From Candidatus Omnitrophota bacterium (lineage in GTDB: Bacteria > Omnitrophota > Gorgyraeia > Aquiviventales > Aquiviventaceae): DNA of 6,074 bases. Positions 1-6,031 of the stretch are shown here, piece after piece. A model generated the notes under the pieces. That model saw nothing but the letters and a program-made list of their open reading frames with translations, ran no database searches and was not told where the DNA came from. Position 1 is the first letter of the stretch. Every line of letters starts with the position of its first letter. The stretch lies in contig JACPSQ010000108.1 of assembly GCA_016193195.1 (NCBI GenBank), forward strand, positions 1 to 6,074. The letters are read 5' to 3'. A program made the translations under genes and the position numbers.

Positions 1-83
1 CCACCTTCTTTCTTCAGCTTTCCACGGTGGGTGACCCGACTGCCAATCACCGGCCCTTTTCCGCAGATCGCACACTGCTGCAT
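1..83 (-). CDS. rpmB: 50S ribosomal protein L28, N-terminal fragment (cut by window edge)
   Basis: This is a structural protein of the large ribosomal subunit. Reading the minus strand from the ATG at 83-81 gives 27 full codons beginning MQQCAICGKGPVIGSRV, followed by a basic stretch ending KKEGG at the edge. The L28 signature is clear: an early CxxCGKGP (Cys4, Cys7, typical of zinc-binding L28 forms), then a Gly-x-x-Val-Thr-His segment in the place of the usual GNxVSH. The KKEGG stretch resembles an L28 subtype I remember from uncultured phyla, not the E. coli form. The start is supported by a GGAG eight bases upstream (minus strand, 95-92) and by the family's N-terminus. The remaining part of the gene lies outside the window. 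It is divergent from recG, with 31-52 bases between the start codons depending on which recG start is used. Confidence 0.88.
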   Translation of the reverse strand, partial: MQQCAICGKGPVIGSRVTHRGKLKKEG

Positions 84-121
84 GAAATTTGCTCCATAAC
101 GTTTCTTCCTGAGCGTGCAGC

Positions 122-150
122 ATTATACATCGGCGATGACCGTGGCACAA
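122..150 (-). promoter_or_regulatory. Probable sigma-70-type promoter for rpmB
   Basis: On the minus strand there is a perfect TATAAT -10 box at 127-122. Exactly 17 bases upstream of it lies TTGTGC at 150-145, which keeps the TTG core of the -35 consensus. The predicted transcription start is near 115, giving a leader of about 30 bases that contains the GGAG of rpmB. The promoter sits inside the 5' end of recG, so the two genes share sequence here. Only the consensus match supports it; no start site has been measured. Confidence 0.6.
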
Positions 151-2205
151 GTACCTCTGGGTGAGCGCTCGATCCGCTACGTGAAGGGGGTCGGGCCTCA
201 CCGCCTGAGCCAGCTTGCCCAGTTGGGGATTCGGACCGTTGAGGATCTCTGTTACTACCCTCCACGTCGGTATGAGGATCGGACTCGACTGATGCGGATC
301 CGTGACGCGATCCCAGGGGAGGCGGTCACGGTGAGGGGACGGGTGCTCGCGAAGAGCCTGCGTCGCTTGAGGCGGAATCAAACGATCTTTGAGGCGGCGC
401 TCGGGGATGGGTCCGGCGTGATCTATGGCGTGTGGTTCAACCAGCCCTACCTGGGGCAGCAGCTGAAGATTGGCGACGAGCTCTTCCTGTACGGGCGGCT
501 TGAAGCGCGTCCCCGCCTCCAGATGATCCATCCAGAAACGGAGCTTGCAGGGGAGGGCGAGGAGGACCCGTCCCTGCACGTCGGTCGGATTGTCCCGATC
601 TACCCGGCAAGCAGCGGGCTCAGTCAACGGTGGTTTCGCCAAATCACCTCAAGGGTCCTCGAGCGTTGCAGCGAGGCGCTTGACGACGCGCTGCCGGAAC
701 CGCTCCGCCGAGCTCACGGTTGGCCTCCGGTGGATCAGGCGATCCGCGAGCTCCATTTCCCGACCTCGTGGGGCACGTTGGAGGCGTCCCGGGAGCGGCT
801 CGCCTTCGAAGAGCTGTTTGCATTCCAGCTTGCGCTCGCCCAGCGTCGCGCCAGGACCGTCGCTCAGACCAAGCCTCAACGCTATCAGCTCGAGGGTCCC
901 CTGGTGCAGGGGTTGCGCCGGCAGCTCCCCTTCGCGCTGACCGTGAGCCAGCAACGGGTGCTGGATGAGCTCCTGGCTGATCTGGGCCAACCCGCTCCCA
1001 TGCGTCGGCTGCTGCAGGGCGATGTCGGCTGCGGCAAGACGATCGTGATGATCTTCCTGATGGCGGTCGCGGTCCAGAGTGGTTGCCAGGTCGCATTGAT
1101 GGCGCCGACCGAGCTCCTGACCGACCAACACGCCCGCGTGGTCAGGGACTCCCTCGGTGCCCTTGGGGTCTCCGTGGAGATCCTGTCCCAAGGGGTCAGT
1201 GCGATCCAACGGAAGCGGTGCGCCGAAGCGATTGCCAGCGGGGAGACGGCGGTGGTCATCGGGACCCACGCGCTGATCCAACGCTACGTTACGTTCCACC
1301 GCCTCTCACTCGTCATCATCGACGAGCAGCACAAGTTCGGCGTCGTCCAGCGGGCGCAGCTGGCCAAAAAGGCCGACAGGCCGGACGTGCTGGTGGTGAC
1401 CGCGACGCCGATCCCGCGCACCCTCGCGCTCTCCCTCTATGGAGACCTTGACGTCTCGACGATCACCGAGCTTCCGGCGGGCCGTCGCCCCATCACCACC
1501 CTCTGGATGCGCGACACCGAGCGGGAGGCGCTGTACGCCGCGGTCCGTCAGCAGTTGGCGCAGGGCCGGCAGGGCTACATCGTGTATCCGCTCATCGATG
1601 AGCGATCGGCGAGGGAGATCAGGGCCGCAAGCCAGATGGCCCGGCGGCTTCAGGCGGGCGCCTTCACGGACTTCCGGGTCGGACTGCTGCACGGGGCGAT
1701 GCGGCCGCGGGAGAAAGAAGAGACGATGCGCTCGTTTCTCAACGGCGAGCTCCACCTCTTGGTGTCAACGGTGATCGTCGAAGTCGGGTTGGATGTCCCG
1801 AACGCGACCATCATGGTCATTGAGCATCCCGAGCGGTTTGGACTGGCCCAGCTACACCAGCTTCGGGGACGGATCGGCCGCGGCACCCATCCGGCGACGT
1901 GCATCGTCGTCAGTGACGCCGCCGAGGAGGGCATCCGGGAGCGGCTTCACGCCTTCGTGCAGACATCCGACGGTTTTCAGCTTGCCGAGAGGGATTTAGC
2001 GCTGCGCGGGCCGGGGGAGCTGCTGGGTCGCCGTCAGCATGGGTGGCTGCGGTTTCGTCTCGCCGACCTCTCCCGAGATCGCGCCCTGCTCGAGTTGGCG
2101 CGGGAGGAGGCTCGGGCCCTCATCGGCCGAGATCCCTCCCTGAGCGATCCGTCGGTCTTTCGGCTGAAGGAGCGGCTTGCCAGATTCCACCAGGCGCCAG
2201 GCTGA
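136..2205 (+). CDS. recG: ATP-dependent DNA helicase RecG
   Basis: RecG is a superfamily 2 double-stranded DNA translocase that remodels stalled replication forks and branched recombination intermediates. Numbering from the upstream GTG at 115 (696 aa), a helix-rich N-terminus with YVKGVGPHRLSQL is followed by an OB-fold wedge domain around residues 55-145 (GDGSG at 97-101). Helicase motifs follow: GDVGCGKT (302-309, Walker A), DEQHKFGV (403-410, Walker B/DExH), TATPIPRT (429-436) and QLHQLRGRIGRG (579-590, motif VI). The RecG-specific C-terminal RGPGELLGRRQHG lies at 631-643. Length equals the family norm of about 690 aa. Starts at GTG 115, ATG 136 and GTG 142 are all possible and none has a strong ribosome-binding site; I chose ATG 136 (689 aa). 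Walker A has Cys where Ser is usual. It leads the plus-strand operon, with rsmD 13 bases downstream. The identification is firm; the start is not. Confidence 0.96.
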   Translation: MTVAQVPLGERSIRYVKGVGPHRLSQLAQLGIRTVEDLCYYPPRRYEDRTRLMRIRDAIPGEAVTVRGRVLAKSLRRLRRNQTIFEAALGDGSGVIYGVWFNQPYLGQQLKIGDELFLYGRLEARPRLQMIHPETELAGEGEEDPSLHVGRIVPIYPASSGLSQRWFRQITSRVLERCSEALDDALPEPLRRAHGWPPVDQAIRELHFPTSWGTLEASRERLAFEELFAFQLALAQRRARTVAQTKPQRYQLEGPLVQGLRRQLPFALTVSQQRVLDELLADLGQPAPMRRLLQGDVGCGKTIVMIFLMAVAVQSGCQVALMAPTELLTDQHARVVRDSLGALGVSVEILSQGVSAIQRKRCAEAIASGETAVVIGTHALIQRYVTFHRLSLVIIDEQHKFGVVQRAQLAKKADRPDVLVVTATPIPRTLALSLYGDLDVSTITELPAGRRPITTLWMRDTEREALYAAVRQQLAQGRQGYIVYPLIDERSAREIRAASQMARRLQAGAFTDFRVGLLHGAMRPREKEETMRSFLNGELHLLVSTVIVEVGLDVPNATIMVIEHPERFGLAQLHQLRGRIGRGTHPATCIVVSDAAEEGIRERLHAFVQTSDGFQLAERDLALRGPGELLGRRQHGWLRFRLADLSRDRALLELAREEARALIGRDPSLSDPSVFRLKERLARFHQAPG

Positions 2206-2218
2206 GGTTCTCCGATCG

Positions 2219-2779
2219 ATGTTGCGCATCACGGGAGGAAAGTTCAAAGGGCTCCAGCTCACCACCCCTCGGCAGATCCGCGCGACGGAAGCCAAGGTGC
2301 GGCAGGCCCTGTTTAACATCTTGGGTTCCTCCATTGAGGGGGCGCGGGTCATCGACGGATTTGCCGGCAGCGGGGCGCTTGGGCTGGAGGCGCTCTCCCG
2401 GGATGCATCGTTTGTCGCGTTCATCGAGGCGGATCCGGACGCGCTCATCAACATCCGGGGCAACCTGGATCGGGTGGCCGGGGAGCTTCCCCGCAGCGCG
2501 TGGCGGATCGTCCACTTGGATGTGGAGCGTGGGCTCCGACAGCTCGCGAAGGCCGAGCCGCCGTTTGACGTCATGATGTTTGATCCCCCCTACCGAAGCG
2601 GGGAAGGAAAAAAAGCCTTGAACACCGTCGTGGAGTGTGCTATGCTCGCCCCCGCTGGCCTTGTGGCCATTGAACACGATCGACGGACCACGCTGCCATC
2701 TTCCGTTGGTCCACTGCAACAGCGTGCGCGGCACCGGTATGGGGATACGGTGCTTTCTTTTTATATACAAACGCCTTAG
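2219..2779 (+). CDS. rsmD: 16S rRNA (guanine(966)-N2)-methyltransferase RsmD
   Basis: This is an S-adenosylmethionine-dependent methyltransferase that modifies G966 (E. coli numbering) of 16S rRNA in the small subunit. The 186-residue product starts MLRITGGKFKG, equivalent to the family's RIIxGxxKG opening. It has KVRQALFNIL at 26-35, the SAM-binding loop FAGSGALGLEAL at 48-59 and the catalytic DPPY at 122-125, all expected for RsmD. Length matches the family (about 185-200). I chose the ATG at 2219 because the conserved opening begins there and a GAGG overlapping the recG stop codon (2204-2207) is a plausible ribosome-binding site; an in-frame TTG at 2177 would add 14 non-conserved residues inside recG. 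Where most relatives have an aspartate-Leu-Phe before AGSG, this one has DGF. The last 30 or so bases are markedly AT-rich compared with the rest. The neighbouring coaD is a common partner of rsmD in bacteria. Confidence 0.94.
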   Translation: MLRITGGKFKGLQLTTPRQIRATEAKVRQALFNILGSSIEGARVIDGFAGSGALGLEALSRDASFVAFIEADPDALINIRGNLDRVAGELPRSAWRIVHLDVERGLRQLAKAEPPFDVMMFDPPYRSGEGKKALNTVVECAMLAPAGLVAIEHDRRTTLPSSVGPLQQRARHRYGDTVLSFYIQTP

Positions 2780-2780
2780 A

Positions 2781-2805
2781 ATAATTTTTGCGGAGCAAAA
2801 ATTAT
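2781..2805 (+). promoter_or_regulatory. Perfect AT-rich hairpin enclosing the coaD ribosome-binding site and start codon
   Basis: The rsmD-coaD junction holds an uninterrupted inverted repeat: ATAATTTTTGC (2781-2791) and GCAAAAATTAT (2795-2805), separated by the triloop GGA (2792-2794). In the mRNA the Shine-Dalgarno GGAG (2792-2795) would lie in the loop and its closing pair. The first two bases of the coaD ATG (2804-2806) would be paired in the stem base. Nine of the eleven pairs are A-U. This geometry fits a translational switch, such as a temperature- or ribosome-sensitive hairpin opened by ribosomes finishing rsmD 25 bases upstream. It is not a terminator: no T-tract follows and the right arm runs into coaD. 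The structure is directly visible; the regulatory role is inference. Confidence 0.6.
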
Positions 2806-3283
2806 GCGGGCTGTCTACCCAGGCACGTTTGACCCGGTGACCTACGGCCACATTGACCTGATCAAGCGGGCCCGAAACATCTTCGACGAGGTGATCGTGG
2901 CGGTCGCCCACAACCCGTCCAAGTCACCCCTCTTCACGATCGAGGAACGCGTCCGGTTGCTCCAGCGCGCCACCCGATCGTTGCGGGGCGTTACGGTTGA
3001 CCACTTTGACTCGCTGGTCGTGGACTACGTCAGGCGCAAACGGGCACGGGTGATGATCCGGGGCCTGCGGATGCTCTCCGACTTCGAGTACGAGTTCCAG
3101 ATGGCCCTGACCAATCGCAAGCTCTCTGAGGAGGTCGAGACCATCTTCATGATGCCCTCGGAGTCCTACGCCTATGTGTCGGCTCGGCTCATCAAAGAAG
3201 CGGGGGCCTTTGGGGCCGATCTTTCGGCGTTCATCCCCCCGTACGTGGCCGACGCCTTGCGCCGGAAGCTCAGCCACCGATGA
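2804..3283 (+). CDS. coaD: Phosphopantetheine adenylyltransferase (PPAT)
   Basis: CoaD transfers AMP from ATP to 4'-phosphopantetheine to give dephospho-CoA, the penultimate step of coenzyme A synthesis, in the cytoplasm. The 159-residue protein has the usual length and a single nucleotidyltransferase fold. The nucleotide-binding GTFDPVTYGH is at 7-16, with Thr8 and catalytic His16. Lys40 in NPSKSPLF and Arg86/Arg89 in RGLR correspond to the E. coli substrate-binding Lys42, Arg88 and Arg91. The C-terminal YVSARLIKEAG (124-134) is a slightly divergent form of the ISSTxVRE/VKE signature. The ATG at 2804 is fixed by the conserved MRAVYPGTFDP opening and a GGAG eight bases upstream. That initiation region is folded into a perfect hairpin (2781-2805), so expression may be controlled at translation. 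The stop overlaps the DUF177 start (ATGA, 3280-3283). Confidence 0.96.
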   Translation: MRAVYPGTFDPVTYGHIDLIKRARNIFDEVIVAVAHNPSKSPLFTIEERVRLLQRATRSLRGVTVDHFDSLVVDYVRRKRARVMIRGLRMLSDFEYEFQMALTNRKLSEEVETIFMMPSESYAYVSARLIKEAGAFGADLSAFIPPYVADALRRKLSHR

Positions 3284-3714
3284 TGAAGATCCAGGTCAGC
3301 ACGATCCCGCCTGAGGGCCTCCAGCGCCTCGCCAGCTACGATCCCACGACGATGGATATGGATCGCTCCGACGTTCGCCTCAAGGAGCCGTTTGAAGTCG
3401 ATGCGTTCATCACGAAGGTGGACCGCGAGCTGGTGGTGGACGTGGAGATTCGCGCCCCGCTGCATCTTTCCTGCGGGCGGTGCCTGGAAGGGTTTCCCTG
3501 GACCGTGAGGACCGACGCCCTGCTCAGCTACCGAGTCCAGCCCGCCGATATTGTGGACATCACCGATGATATCCGCCAGGAAGTCATCTTGGCCTACCCG
3601 ACCGTCCCGCTCTGTCAGCCCGGCTGCAAAGGGCTGTGTCCTTCCTGCGGCCAGGATCTCAACGTCGCCTCGTGCGCTCACCAACGAAGCCCCGTCAAAC
3701 CGCATCAGGAGTGA
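3280..3714 (+). CDS. DUF177/YceD family protein, probable 23S rRNA accumulation factor
   Basis: This belongs to the DUF177 (YceD) family, almost always found directly before rpmF. E. coli YceD and its plant relatives are implicated in 23S rRNA accumulation or processing; the biochemical role is unsettled. The 144-residue product carries the family's cysteine pattern: CGRC at 65-68, then C112, C116, C120, C123 and C132 within PLCQPGCKGLCPSCGQDLN (110-128), probably a metal site. After Cys132 the tail is short and lacks the second close cysteine and the Asp-Pro-Arg-like ending that I recall from many relatives. The start ATG at 3280 overlaps the coaD stop as ATGA; a second ATG at 3283 is equally possible. 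GGAAG at 3264-3268 is a candidate binding site. Translational coupling to coaD is likely. Confidence 0.85.
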   Translation: MMKIQVSTIPPEGLQRLASYDPTTMDMDRSDVRLKEPFEVDAFITKVDRELVVDVEIRAPLHLSCGRCLEGFPWTVRTDALLSYRVQPADIVDITDDIRQEVILAYPTVPLCQPGCKGLCPSCGQDLNVASCAHQRSPVKPHQE

Positions 3715-3716
3715 CC

Positions 3717-3917
3717 ATGGCGCTCCCCAAACGAAAGCATTCGAAGTCGCGTCGAGATAAAAGTCGGACCCACTGGAAGCTCAGGTTGCCGTCCATGACG
3801 AAGTGCCTCCAGTGCGCTCAACCCGTCCTCCCGCACCACGTCTGTCCCCATTGCGGGTACTATCGAGGCCGGCAGGTGATCACGGTGCGGGAGAAAAAGA
3901 AGAAGGCGCCAGAATAA
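3717..3917 (+). CDS. rpmF: 50S ribosomal protein L32, zinc-binding form
   Basis: L32 is a small structural protein of the large ribosomal subunit. The 66-residue product opens MALPKRKHSKSRRDKSR, the typical basic L32 start, followed by THWKL and a zinc ribbon formed by Cys30-x-x-Cys33 and Cys43-x-x-Cys46, then CGYYRGRQV. The C-terminus is lysine-rich (KKKK at 60-63). The ATG at 3717 is preceded by AGGAG (3707-3711) at five bases, the clearest ribosome-binding site of the window. It lies two bases after the DUF177 stop and 13 bases before plsX, the conserved yceD-rpmF-plsX arrangement. The four-cysteine form implies zinc dependence; no zinc-free paralogue is visible here. Confidence 0.96.
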   Translation: MALPKRKHSKSRRDKSRTHWKLRLPSMTKCLQCAQPVLPHHVCPHCGYYRGRQVITVREKKKKAPE

Positions 3918-3930
3918 GAGCGACCTATCG

Positions 3931-4947
3931 ATGAGAATTGCGCTCGATGCCATGGGCGGCGACGCCGCGCCGGAGACCCCGGTGGCCGGAGCGATCCGCG
4001 CCGCCAGGGAGTTGCCCCTCGAGATCGTCCTGGTCGGCCAGCGCGAGGCCATTGAGCAGCAGCTCTCCCACTACCCCAAACGTCCGACCAACCTCTCGAT
4101 TCTCCACGCCCCGGAAGTCATCGGGATGGATGAGTCGCCGGTGGCGAGCATTCGCAAGAAGCGCGAGTCATCCATCAACGTCGGCGTGGGCCTCCTGAAG
4201 GAGAAGCGGGTGGATGCGTTTGTCTCCGCCGGTAACACCGGGGCGGTTGTGTCAGCCACGACCCTCCTCGTGGGCCTCTTGCCCGGGATCGAGCGCCCGG
4301 GGATCGCCATCGTCCTGCCAGGCGTGAAGGGTGACACCCTCCTCATTGATGTCGGAGCGAATATCGACCCCAAGCCGTTGCACCTCGTCCAGTACGCGCT
4401 CATGGGTGAGGCCTATGTCCGGTGTGTGCTCGGAAAGGCCCGACCGACCGTCGGGCTGCTGAACGTCGGGGAAGAAGAGACGAAGGGCACGGAATTCATC
4501 AAGGAGACCTACGGGATGCTGGAGGCCTCCGGGGTCAACTTCGTCGGCAACGTGGAGGGCCGGGACATCTTCTCCGGGGAGTTCGACGTCATTGTCTGCG
4601 ACGGGTTTGCCGGAAACGTCGCGTTGAAGACCGCGGAGAGCCTGGCGTATGCCATTAACGTGCTGCTGAAGCGTTCGCTGACGATGAGTCCCATGACCCG
4701 CATCGGGGCATGGCTGGCCCGTGACGCCTTTATCCACCTGCGGAAGGAGGTGGACTACGCGGAGCATGGGGGCGCCCCCCTCTTGGGGGTGGACGGGATC
4801 TCGATCATCGCGCACGGCGCCTCAAGCGGCAAGGCGATCAAGAACGCCATCCGCGTCGCCTACGAATCGGTTCGCCATGAGCTCAACCGGAACATGGTGG
4901 AAGCGATTCAGCTCTACATGCAGCACGCGCGTCTCGGTTCACCATGA
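3931..4947 (+). CDS. plsX: Phosphate acyltransferase PlsX
   Basis: PlsX converts acyl-ACP and phosphate into acyl-phosphate, the acyl donor that PlsY uses for the first acylation of glycerol-3-phosphate. It is a peripheral membrane enzyme at the start of phospholipid synthesis. The 338-residue length is normal. Signatures in order are IALDAMGGDAAPE (3-15), SAGNTGA (99-105), NVGEEETKGTE (178-188), GNVEGRDI (206-213), DVIVCDGFAGNVALK (219-233) and GGAPLLGVDG (280-289), then HGASSGKAIKN (295-305), where many relatives have HGSSNAKAIKN. The ATG at 3931 fits the conserved N-terminus; only a weak AAGAG (3916-3920) precedes it, so initiation may depend on ribosomes arriving from rpmF. The stop overlaps the fabH start as ATGA (4944-4947), indicating coupling of the two lipid genes. 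Confidence 0.97.
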   Translation: MRIALDAMGGDAAPETPVAGAIRAARELPLEIVLVGQREAIEQQLSHYPKRPTNLSILHAPEVIGMDESPVASIRKKRESSINVGVGLLKEKRVDAFVSAGNTGAVVSATTLLVGLLPGIERPGIAIVLPGVKGDTLLIDVGANIDPKPLHLVQYALMGEAYVRCVLGKARPTVGLLNVGEEETKGTEFIKETYGMLEASGVNFVGNVEGRDIFSGEFDVIVCDGFAGNVALKTAESLAYAINVLLKRSLTMSPMTRIGAWLARDAFIHLRKEVDYAEHGGAPLLGVDGISIIAHGASSGKAIKNAIRVAYESVRHELNRNMVEAIQLYMQHARLGSP

Positions 4948-5948
4948 CCCCGGTCAGCCGGCACCCCCCCTCACGACGCATTGGGATCATCGGTCTAGGG
5001 ATGCACGTCCCTCCGAAAGTGCTCACCAACTCCGACCTCGAGAAGATCGTGGATACGAACGATGAGTGGATTCAGAGTCGGACCGGCATCCGGGAGCGGC
5101 GCGTCGTGGAGCCCGGGACGACCACGAGCGACATCGCCTGTCTCGCCGCCCATGACGCGCTCAAGGCCGCGCAGCTCGATCCGCGAGATCTCGACTTGCT
5201 GATCGTCGCGACCGCCACCCCGGACATGTTGTTCCCCTCGACGTCCTGCCTGGTGCAGCATCGGTTGGGGGCGAGCGCCGCGGTCTGCTTTGACCTCTCG
5301 GCGGCCTGCTCAGGGTCAGTCTTTGCCATGGTGACCGCCCAACAGTATCTCCTGACGGGGCGCTATCGTAACGCGCTGATCATCGGAGCCGAAGTCCTCT
5401 CCAGCTTCATCGACTGGACCGACCGCTCCACGTGCGTGCTCTTCGGCGACGGGGCCGGGGCGTGCGTGATGGCGCCGGTCAAGCGCGGCGGGATCCTCGC
5501 AACGGACATGGGCTCGGATGGCTCCGCCGCCAGCCTCCTCTACATGCCGGGCGGCGGTTCAAAGCACCCGCCCTCCCATCGATCGGTCGACCAGCGGATG
5601 CATTTCCTCCGGATGAACGGCGGGGAGGTCTTCAAAGTGGCGGTCCGTCGGATGGCGGATTCCGCCAAGCGAGTCGTGAAGCAGGCGACGCTCAAGCCCG
5701 AGCACGTGGAGTGTTTCATCCCCCACCAAGCCAATATCCGCATCATCGAAGCGGTGGCCAAGCGGGCTGCCCTGCCGCTTGAGAAGGTCTACATGAACCT
5801 CCAGCGCTACGGCAACACCTCTGCGGCGTCCAATCTCATTGCCCTCTATGAGGCGGTCCAGGAAGGCGTCGTTACGCGTGGCGATCACGTCGTCATGGTG
5901 GCCTTCGGCGCCGGTCTCACCTGGGGCTCCCTCCTCCTCCAGTGGTGA
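4944..5948 (+). CDS. fabH: Beta-ketoacyl-ACP synthase III (KAS III)
   Basis: FabH condenses a short acyl-CoA, usually acetyl-CoA, with malonyl-ACP to start each fatty acid chain in type II synthesis. The 334-residue protein has a thiolase fold with the full catalytic triad: Cys122 in DLSAACSGS, His261 in IPHQANIRII and Asn291 in YGNTSAAS. Other family signatures are VDTNDEWIQSRTGIRERR (36-53) and CVLFGDGAGA, ending in FGAGLTWGSLLLQW. Two details differ from common forms: Ser rather than Phe after ACSG, and NLIALYEA after GNTSAAS where IPIALDEA-like text is usual. The first ten residues (MTPVSRHPPS) are a non-conserved extension; the ATG at 4944 is preferred because of its ATGA overlap with plsX. 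fabD, fabG and acpP would be expected downstream, past the repeat block. Confidence 0.97.
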   Translation: MTPVSRHPPSRRIGIIGLGMHVPPKVLTNSDLEKIVDTNDEWIQSRTGIRERRVVEPGTTTSDIACLAAHDALKAAQLDPRDLDLLIVATATPDMLFPSTSCLVQHRLGASAAVCFDLSAACSGSVFAMVTAQQYLLTGRYRNALIIGAEVLSSFIDWTDRSTCVLFGDGAGACVMAPVKRGGILATDMGSDGSAASLLYMPGGGSKHPPSHRSVDQRMHFLRMNGGEVFKVAVRRMADSAKRVVKQATLKPEHVECFIPHQANIRIIEAVAKRAALPLEKVYMNLQRYGNTSAASNLIALYEAVQEGVVTRGDHVVMVAFGAGLTWGSLLLQW

Positions 5949-5951
5949 TTC

Positions 5952-6018
5952 TAGTCCGTAGTCCGAAGTCGGTAGTCCGTAGCGCTTAGTCCGTAGTCGG
6001 AAGTCGGTAGTCCGTAGC
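5952..6018 (+). repeat. Heptanucleotide direct repeat: two 32-base units built from AGTCCGT-like heptads
   Basis: Starting three bases after the fabH stop, two 32-base units (5952-5983 and 5987-6018) are identical except for one base (C at 5964, G at 5999). Each consists of T, four in-phase heptads and AGC. The heptads are AGTCCGT, AGTCCGA, AGTCGGT, AGTCCGT in the first unit and AGTCCGT, AGTCGGA, AGTCGGT, AGTCCGT in the second. The linker AGCGCTT (5981-5987) is itself seven bases, so the phase is unbroken over nine heptads. Such heptad arrays are known as STRR elements in cyanobacteria, and similar sequences occur between genes in environmental genomes; the family here is not identified. No gene is supported in this stretch. 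Confidence 0.9.
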
Positions 6019-6031
6019 AAATGCTCAGCCG

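Noticed and set aside
649..1299. Long minus-strand open frames inside recG
   Set aside because: These are expected shadows of a GC-rich coding sequence; no motifs or ribosome-binding sites support them.
2177..2218. In-frame TTG extension of rsmD into recG
   Set aside because: The 14 added residues are not like the family N-terminus, and the ATG at 2219 coincides with the conserved RITGGKFKG opening.
2600..2614. Run of seven A after GGGAAGG in rsmD (A AAA AAA in frame), resembling a programmed -1 frameshift site
   Set aside because: The -1 frame reaches a stop after about 20 codons and would only truncate the methyltransferase; no downstream stimulatory hairpin is evident. Probably incidental.
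2753..2782. Promoter for coaD (TAGAAT at 2777-2782 as -10)
   Set aside because: The -10 matches five of six bases, but no -35 resembling TTGACA lies at 16-18 bases; the AT-richness is as well explained by the hairpin.
5559..6020. Long minus-strand open frame beginning in the heptad repeats and running into fabH
   Set aside because: It is antisense to a clear fabH, its N-terminus is translated repeat, and it resembles no family I recognise.
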